Assembly: GCF_964340395.1 (NCBI RefSeq)
Contig: NC_135553.1
Coordinates: forward strand, 28,161,949 to 28,225,948
DNA length: 64,000 bases
DNA from: Glandiceps talaboti
Lineage: Eukaryota; Hemichordata; Enteropneusta; Spengelidae
Direction: 5' to 3'
Shown here: positions 56,536 through 64,000 of the stretch, piece after piece
Layout: every line of letters starts with the position of its first letter
How positions within the stretch are numbered: position 1 is the stretch's first letter
The notes under the pieces: model-generated
Databases searched by the model: none
Told to the model about the DNA's origin: nothing
Seen by the model: the letters and a program-made list of their open reading frames with translations, nothing else
Made by a program: the position numbers and the translations under genes

Positions 56536-59500
56536 GAGAAGTTGTGGTGTTTATGACTCACCTAGATGGCCAAATCCTATCTCAGATGACAATTATGAAT
56601 CACCTAGGTAGCTAAATTCTTTCTCGGGTGACAATTGTGACTCTCCTAAGTGACCAAATTTGATAAGGTGATAGTAACAACTCACCTATAGGCAACATAA
56701 TTATATCTTAGGTGACAATTGTGACTCACCTAGGTTCAGAATTATATCACAGGTGGCAATTGTGACTCACCTAGGTTTCAGAATTATATCACAGGTGGCA
56801 ATTGTGACTCACCTAGGTTCAGAATTATATCACAGGTGAAAATTGTGACTCACCTAGGTTCAGAATTATATCACAGGTGAAAATTGTGACTTACCTAGGT
56901 TCAGAATTATATCACAGGTGAAAATTGTGACTTACCTAGGTTTCAGAATTATATCACAGGTGACAATTGTGAGTTACCTAGATTCAGAATTATATCACAG
57001 GTGGCAATTGTGACTCACCTAGGTTTCAGAATTATATCACAGGTGGCAATTGTGACTGACCTAGGTTCAGAATTATATCACAGGTGGCAATTGTCACCCA
57101 CCTAGGTTTCAGAATTATATCACAGGTGGCAATTGTGACTCACCTAGGTTTCAGAATTATATCACAGGTGACAATTGTGACTTACCTAGGTTCAGAATTA
57201 TATCACAGGTGGCAATTGTCACCCACCTAGGTTTCAGAATTATATCACAGGTGGCAATTGTCACCCACCTAGGTTTCAGAATTATATCACAGGTTGCAAT
57301 TGTCACTCACGTAGGTTTCAGAATTATATCACAGGTGACAATTGTGACTCACCTAGGTTCAGAATTATATCACAGGTGGCAATTGTGAGTTACCTAGATT
57401 CAGAATTATATCACAGGTGGCAATTGTGACTCATCCAGGTTTCAGAATTATATCACAGGTGACAATTGTGACTTACCTAGGTTTCAGAATTATATCACAG
57501 GTGACAATTATGACTCACCTAGGTTCAGAATTATATCACAGGTGGCAATTGTGACTCACCTAGGTTCAGAATTATATCACAGGTGGCAATTGTGACTCAC
57601 CTAGGTTCAGAATTATATCACAGGTGGCAATTGTCACCCACCTAGGTTTCAGAATTATATCACAGGTTGCAATTGTCACTCACCTAGGTTTCAGAATTAT
57701 ATCACAGGTGACAATTGTGACTCACCTAGGTTCAGAATTATATCACAGGTGGCAATTGTGAGTTACCTAGATTCAGAATTATATCACAGGTGGCAATTGT
57801 CACCCACCTAGGTTTCAGAATTATATCACAGGTGACAATTGTCACCCACCTAGGTTTCAGAATTATATCACAGGTGGCAATTTTCACCCACCTAGGTTCA
57901 GGATTATATCACAGGTGGCAATTGTGACTCACCTAGGTTTCAGAATTATATCACAGGTGGCAATTGTCACTCACCTAGGTTCAGAATTATATCACAGGTG
58001 ACAATTGTCACCCACCTAGGTTTCAGAATTATATCACAGGTGGCAATTGTGACTCACCTAGGTTCAGAATTATATCACAGGTGGCAATTGTGACTCACCT
58101 AGGTTCAGAATTATATCACAGGTGGCAATTGTGACTCACCTAGGTTCAGAATTATATCACAGGTGGCAATTGTGACTTACCTAGGTTCAGAATTATATCA
58201 CAGGTGACAATTTTGACTCACCTAGGTTTCAGAATTATATCACAGGTGGCAATTGTGACTGACCTAGGTTCAGAATTATATCACAGGTTGCAATTGTCAC
58301 TCACCTAGGTTCAGAATTATATCACAGGTGGCAATTGTCACTCACCTAGGTTTCAGAATTATATCACAGGTGGCAATTGTGACTTACCTAGGTTCAGAAT
58401 TATATCACAGGTGGCAATTGTGACTTACCTAGGTTTCAGAATTATATCACAGGTGGCAATTGTGACTCATCCAGGTTTCAGAATTATATCACAGGTGACA
58501 ATTGTGACTCACCTAGGTTCAGAATTATATCACAGGTGGCAATTGTGACTTACCTAGATTCAGAATTATATCACAGGTGGCAATTGTGACTCATCCAGGT
58601 TTCAGAATTATATCACAGGTGACAATTGTGACTCACCTAGGTTCAGAATTATATCACAGGTGGCAATTGTGACTTACCTAGGTTCAGAATTATATCACAG
58701 GTGGCAATTGTGACTCACCTAGGTTCAGAATTATATCACAGGTGGCATTTGTGACTCACCTAGGTTCAGAATTATATCACAGGTTGCAATTGTCACTCAC
58801 CTAGGTTCAGAATTATATCACAGGTGACAATTGTGACTCACCTAGGTTCAGAATTATATCACAGGTGGCAATTGTGAGTTACCTAGATTCAGAATTATAT
58901 CACAGGTGGCAATTGTGACTCACCTAGGTTTCAGAATTATATCACAGGTGGCAATTGTGACTCACCTAGGTTCAGAATTATATCACAGGTGGCAATTGTG
59001 AGTTACCTAGATTCAGAATTATATCACAGGTGGCAATTGTGACTTACCTAGGTTCAGAATTATACCACAGGTAGCAATTGTGACTTACCTAGGTTCAGAA
59101 TTATATCACAGGTTGCAATTGTCACTCACCTAGGTTTCAGAATTATATCACAGGTGGCAATTGTGAGTTACCTAGGTTCAGAATTATATCACAGGTGGCA
59201 ATTGTGAGTTACCTAGATTCAGAATTATATCACAGGTGGCAATTGTGACTTACCTAGGTTCAGAAATATACCACAGGTGGCAATTGTGACTTACCTAGGT
59301 TCAGAATTATATCACAGGTGGCAATTGTCACTCACCTAGGTTTCAGAATTATATCACAGATGGCAATTGTGACTCACCTAGGTTCAGAATTATATCACAG
59401 GTGGCAATTGTGACTTACCTAGGTTCAGGATTATATCACAGGTAGCAATTGTGACTCACCTAGGTTCAGAATTATATCACAGGTGGCAGCTGTCACCCAC

Positions 59501-62080
59501 CTAGGTTTCAGAATTATATCACAGGTGGCAATTGTGACTCACCTAGGTTCAAAATTATATCACAGGTGACAATTGTGACTCACCTAGGTTTCAGAATTAT
59601 ATCACAGGTGGCAATTGTCACTCACCTAGGTTCAGAATTATATCACAGGTGGCAATTGTGACTCATCCAGGTTTCAGAATTATATCACAGGTTGCAATTG
59701 TCACCCACCTAGGTTTCAGAATTATATCACAGGTGGCAATTGTGACTCACCTAGGTTCAGAATTATATCACAGGTGGCAATTGTCACTCACCTAGGTTTC
59801 AGAATTATATCACAGGTGGCAATTGTGACTCACCTAGGTTCGGAATTATATCACAGGTGGCAATTGTGAATTACCTAGGTTCAGGATTATATCACAGGTA
59901 GCAATTGTGACTCACCTAGGTTCAGAATTATATCACAGGTGGCAGCTGTCACCCACCTAGGTTTCAGAATTATATCACAGGTGGCAATTGTGACTCACCT
60001 AGGTTCAAAATTATATCACAGGTGACAATTGTGACTCACCTAGGTTTCAGAATTATATCACAGGTGGCAATTGTCACTCACCTAGGTTCAGAATTATATC
60101 ACAGGTGGCAATTGTGACTCATCCAGGTTTCAGAATTATATCACAGGTTGCAATTGTCACCCACCTAGGTTTCAGAATTATATCACAGGTGGCAATTGTG
60201 ACTCACCTAGGTTCAGAATTATATCACAGGTTGCAATTGTCACTCACCTAGGTTTCAGAATTATATCACAGGTGGCAATTGTCACCCACCTAGGTTTCAG
60301 AATTATATCACAGGTGGCAATTGTGACTCACTTTGGTGGCAGAATTATATCACAGGTGGCAATTGTGACTCACCTAGGTTCAGAATTATATCACAGGTGG
60401 CAATTGTGACTCACCTAGGTTTCAGAATTATATCACAGGTGGCAATTGTGACTCACCTAGGTTTCAGAATTATATCACAGGTGGCAATTGTGACTCACCT
60501 AGGTTCAGAATTATATCACAGGTGGCAATTGTCACCCACCTAGGTTTCAGAATTATATCACAGGTGGCAATTGTGACTCACCTAGGTTTCAGAATTATAT
60601 CACAGGTGACAATTGTGACTCATCCAGGTTTCAGAATTATATCACAGGTGGCAATTGTGACTTACCTAGGTTCAGAATTATATCACAGGTGGCAATTGTG
60701 ACTCACCTAGGTTCAGAATTATATCACAGGTGGCAATTGTCACCCACCTAGGTTTCAGAATTATATCACAGGTGACAATTGTGACTCATCCAGGTTTCAA
60801 AATTATATCACAGGTGACAATTGTGACTCATCCAGGTTTCAGAATTATATCACAGGTGGCAATTGTGACTCACCTAGGTTTCAGAATTATATCACAGGTG
60901 ACAATTGTCACTCACCTAGGTTCAGAATTATATCACAGGTGGCAATTGTCACTCACCTAGGTTTCAGAATTATATCACAGGTGACAATTGTCACTCACCT
61001 AGGTTTCAGAATTATATCACAGGTGACAATTGTCACTCACCTAGGTTCAGAATTATATCACAGGTGGCAATTGTCACCCACCTAGGTTTCAGAATTATAT
61101 CACAGGTGACAATTGTGACTCATCCAGGTTTCAAAATTATATCACAGGTGACAATTGTGACTCATCCAGGTTTCAGAATTATATCACAGGTGGCAATTGT
61201 GACTCACCTAGGTTTCAGAATTATATCACAGGTGACAATTGTGACTCACCTAGGTTCAGAATTATATCACAGGTGACAATTGTCACTCACCTAGGTTTCA
61301 GAATTATATCACAGGTGACAATTGTCACTCACCTAGGTTTCAGAATTATATCACAGGTGACAATTGTCACTCACCTAGGTTCAGAATTATATCACAGGTG
61401 ACAATTGTCACTCACCTAGGTTTCAGAATTATATCACAGGTGACAATTGTCACTCACCTAGGTTTCAGAATTATATCACAGGTGACAATTGTCACTCACC
61501 TAGGTTTCAGAATTATATCACAGGTGGCAATTGTCACTCATCCAGGTTTCAGAATTATATCACAGGTGGCAATTGTGACTCACCTAGGTTCAGAATTATA
61601 TCACAGGTGGCAATTGTGACTTACCTAGGTTCAGAATTATATCACAGGTGGCAATTGTGACTCATCCAGGTTCAGAATTATATCACAGGTGGCAATTGTG
61701 ACTCATCCAGGTTCAGAAATATATCACAGGTGCAGTGGCAATTGTGACTCACCTAGGTTCAGAATTATATCACAGGTGGCAATTGTGACTCACCTAGGTT
61801 TCAGAATTATATCACAGGTGGCAATTGTGACTCACCTAGGTTCAGAATTATATCACAGGTGGCAATTGTGACTCACCTAGGTTAAGGATTATATCACAAG
61901 TGGCAATTGTGACTTACCTAGGTTTCAGAATTATATCACAGGTGGCAATTGTGACTCACCTAGGTTCAGAATTATATCACAGGTGGCAATTGTGACTTAC
62001 CTAGGTTCAGAATTATATCACAGGTGGCAATTGTCACCCACCCAGCTTACATAATGATATCTTAGGTGACAATTATTGCA
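56536..62080. repeat. 41/42-bp minisatellite, 5.5 kb
   Basis: About 130 units of CAATTGTGACTCACCTAGGT plus TCAGAATTATATCACAGGTG and GC/AC, with 41- and 42-bp forms (one or two extra T). The left edge (56540-56700) has strongly diverged units ('ctagatggccaaatcctatc'); the centre is homogeneous. Larger duplications: 60730-60998 recurs about 334 bp downstream, and a block from 59424 recurs about 456 bp downstream. Confidence 0.95.
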
Positions 62081-62084
62081 GAAT

Positions 62085-63050
62085 AAATTGGCAGAGTTCT
62101 GTCTAAGGTAACAAATCATGACTCGCTTCAGTGTCAGAATTCTGTCTCAGCTAAAGCTAACAATAAATTATGACTCACTTTGGTGGCAGAATTCTGTCTC
62201 AGCTAAAGCTAACAATAAATTATGACTCACTTTGGTGGCAGAATTCTGTCTCAGCTAAAGCTAACAATAAATTATGACTCACTTTGGTGGCAGAATTCTG
62301 TCTCAGCTAAAGCTAACTTTCACTTTGGTGGCAGAATTCTGTCTCAGCTAAAGCTAACAAATTATGACTCACTTTGGTGGCAGAATTCTGTCTCAGCTAA
62401 AGCTAACAATAAATTATGACTCACTTTGGTGTCAGAATTCTGTCTCAGCTAAAGCTAACAATAAATTACGACTCACTTTGGTGTCAGAATTCTGTCTCAG
62501 CTAAAGCTAACAATAAATTATGACTCACTTTGGTGTCAGAATTCTGTCTCAGCTAAAGCTAACAATAAATTATGACTCACTTTGGTGGCAGAATTCTGTC
62601 TCAGCTAAAGCTAACAATAAATTATGACTCACTTTGGTGGCAGAATTCTGTCTCAGCTAAAGCTAACTTTCACTTTGGTGGCAGAATTCTGTCTCAGCTA
62701 AAGCTAACAAATTATGACTCACTTTGGTGGCAGAATTCTGTCTCAGCTAAAGCTAACAATAAATTATGACTCACTTTGGTGTCAGAATTCTGTCTCAGCT
62801 AAAGCTAACAATAAATTACGACTCACTTTGGTGTCAGAATTCTGTCTCAGCTAAAGCTAACAATAAATTATGACTCACTTTGGTGTCAGAATTCTGTCTC
62901 AGCTAAAGCTAACAATAAATTATGACTCACTTTGGTGGCAGAATTCTGTCTCAGCTAAAGCTAACTTTCACTTTGGTGGCAGCATTCTGTCTCAGCTAAA
63001 GCTAACAATAAATTATGACCCACTTTGGTGTCAGAATTCTGTCTCAGGTT
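62085..63050. repeat. 52-bp minisatellite with 350-bp higher-order unit
   Basis: Units of AGAATTCTGTCTCAGCTAAA, 'gctaacaataaattatgact' and 'cactttggtg.c'. A shortened unit ('gctaactttcactttggtgg') recurs at about 62318, 62668 and 62964. 62222-62570 is repeated at 62572-62920. It ends 41 bp before exon 31. Confidence 0.95.
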
Positions 63051-63091
63051 AAACTAAATGCTGGATTTTTTTACCCTTTTTTCGTGGCCAG

Positions 63092-63214
63092 GACTAGATC
63101 AATGCCAACCCAATCCATGCAGAAATGGTGGTGTGTGTCTTTCTACAGCAAATTCATGTACTGATTATACATGCAATTGTCCAGGATGCTTTACGGGATT
63201 CTTCTGTGATATCC
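63092..63214 (+). CDS. EGF-like exon 31 (8 Cys)
   Basis: Acceptor ttcgtggccag, donor gtaagt. 41 codons, standard spacing: C-Q-P-N-P-C, C-R-N-G-G-V-C, C-L-S-T-A-N-S-C, C-P-G-C-F-T-G-F-F-C. It starts with GA after A-ending exon 30 (AGA, Arg). Confidence 0.93.
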
Positions 63215-63583
63215 GTAAGTCATGTATTGTTTTTACATCATGTTTGATTTGAAATGGCATATTCCAGTTGTGAAAAAGACAAAATAAGTGAGTACTTTGG
63301 ACACTAGGAGTGCTATTCCGAAATGAGGGCCACAATAGTTGAACACTCAGTGTTCCAAGGTAAAAGTCAATTTCAATCTCGGCCATTCTGATTAATTTGT
63401 TTGAGATGTTATAATTTTTAGGAACTTGCATAGTAACCTGTGTGTGTTTTTATTGACTGATTTTTTTTTACTGTGGAATTAAACATTTGTGTTTAAGTCT
63501 AATTTTCTATAAAAAAAAAATGGCATCAACTTGGAAGTTTCCAATTTTTATTTACCGGTATGTTTGACTGTTTATCTTTTCAG
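63215..63583. other. Intron 31, no gene seen
   Basis: 369 bp, T- and A-rich runs only. Confidence 0.6.
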
Positions 63584-63706
63584 AGTTGGATCAATGTGAT
63601 CCTAATCCATGCCTTAATAGTGGTACATGTGCACCAGTGCCAGGTTCCTGTAGTGACTATAGTTGTTTGTGTACATCATGTTATACTGGACCAAACTGTA
63701 ACCAAT
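63584..63706 (+). CDS. EGF-like exon 32 (8 Cys), last in window
   Basis: Acceptor tatcttttcag, donor gtaagt. 41 codons, standard spacing. C-L-N-S-G-T-C fits the O-fucose consensus. C-A-P-V-P-G-S-C, C-S-D-Y-S-C, C-T-S-C-Y-T-G-P-N-C. It ends in T; the following exon lies outside the window. The exon end is partly duplicated downstream. Confidence 0.93.
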
Positions 63707-63726
63707 GTAAGTCAAACAGTGTGTGT

Positions 63727-63798
<72 letters not shown>

Positions 63799-63838
63799 CA
63801 TGTTATACTGGACCAAACTGTAACCAATGTAAGTCAGA

Positions 63839-63888
<50 letters not shown>
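63675..63888 (+). repeat. 122-bp tandem duplication of exon 32 end, donor and TG tract
   Basis: ATCATGTTATACTGG through the donor GTAAGTCA at 63675-63714 is repeated at 63797-63836, each followed by CAG and a TG run (63719-63796 and 63840-63888). The second copy carries one base change (gtcagaca for gtcaaaca). 122 is not a multiple of three, so the copy is out of frame with the module. Confidence 0.9.
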
Positions 63889-63890
<2 letters not shown>

Positions 63891-64000
63891 GTAATTTCAC
63901 AATGGGATTTAAAAACACTTAGTAGATGTATACCCAGAAGGTGCAATTTGCATAATTATAGACTGAAAATACATGACAAATTGTGAACAATTTTGCAGCA
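63889..64000. other. Intron 32, window edge
   Basis: About 110 bp of plain sequence to the end of the window; no exon. Confidence 0.5.

Larger units (their letters stand above)
1540..63706 (+). other. Partial giant gene of tandem eight-cysteine EGF-like exons (32 coding exons in window)
   Basis: Seen: 32 exons, all on plus, all opening at an AG and closing at a GT, all phase 1-1, totalling 3,888 bp (1,296 codons) with no in-frame stop and no stop formed at any of the 31 junction codons. Each exon is one module with eight cysteines. Neither a first exon nor a terminal exon is in the window. Family knowledge: tandem EGF modules occur in secreted or membrane-bound adhesion, matrix and receptor proteins such as Notch, fibropellins and fibrillins, and phase 1-1 exons permit module shuffling. 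Inference: extracellular disulfide-rich protein. The first acidic residue of calcium-binding EGF modules (D-x-[DN]-[EQ]) is missing, because the junction codon gives L, A, R, P, E, Q, V, F or Y, so calcium binding is not predicted. I do not recognise the gene; an EGF-repeat gene of unknown function is the safest name. Confidence 0.9.

Overview
The window is animal nuclear DNA: intron-rich, AT-rich, and full of LINE, SINE and DNA-transposon remnants and minisatellites. It lies inside one very long plus-strand gene. I find 32 small coding exons (114-135 bp) between 1540 and 63706. Each has an AG acceptor and a GT donor, each begins and ends in phase 1, and each encodes one complete cysteine-rich EGF-like module. 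No start codon exon, signal peptide, membrane segment or terminal stop exon is visible, so the gene runs off both ends. The species cannot be fixed from this sequence. An invertebrate deuterostome (amphioxus or hemichordate) or a mollusc would fit the repeat content, but that is a guess.

The modules are not textbook EGF domains. All 32 carry eight cysteines, usually spaced C-x4-C-x5-C-x6-C-x4-C-x-C-x2-C-x5-C. The second half (C4 to C8) has invariant spacing in every copy. The seventh cysteine sits where canonical EGF modules have the conserved glycine of C-P-x-G-[FY]. The fourth cysteine lies in the C3-C5 loop. An extra C4-C7 disulfide is the obvious inference. The protein is probably a secreted or cell-surface adhesion, matrix or receptor-like protein. 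Modules 14-17 and 25-28 look like two copies of the same four-module block.

Exons are only about 6% of the window (3,888 bp). Roughly 40% is tandem arrays in introns, with units of about 20 to 58 bp. The largest are at 11.8-15.7, 22.6-24.0, 26.0-28.6, 33.0-35.4, 38.4-39.0, 40.4-44.0, 44.7-45.4, 46.0-50.3 and 56.5-63.05 kb. Several begin or end within a few tens of bases of a splice site, and one appears to have grown out of the 3' splice-site region of exon 24. Long open frames in the arrays are by-products of stop-free repeat units and are not annotated as genes.

Mobile DNA in the introns: three 5'-truncated LINE fragments (5.65-6.18 kb, 7.15-7.82 kb on minus, 17.7-18.1 kb); a tRNA-derived SINE (35.43-35.69 kb); a PIF/Harbinger-like non-autonomous element with TTA target duplication (18112-19929); a long-TIR element (50869-53210) carrying a nested element with CAGGGTTC ends (51243-52479); a 1.4-kb TIR element at 5598-6979; a foldback at 32263-32507; and three copies of a repeat family with a TG microsatellite inside it. 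No rRNA, functional tRNA, CRISPR or prokaryotic gene was found.
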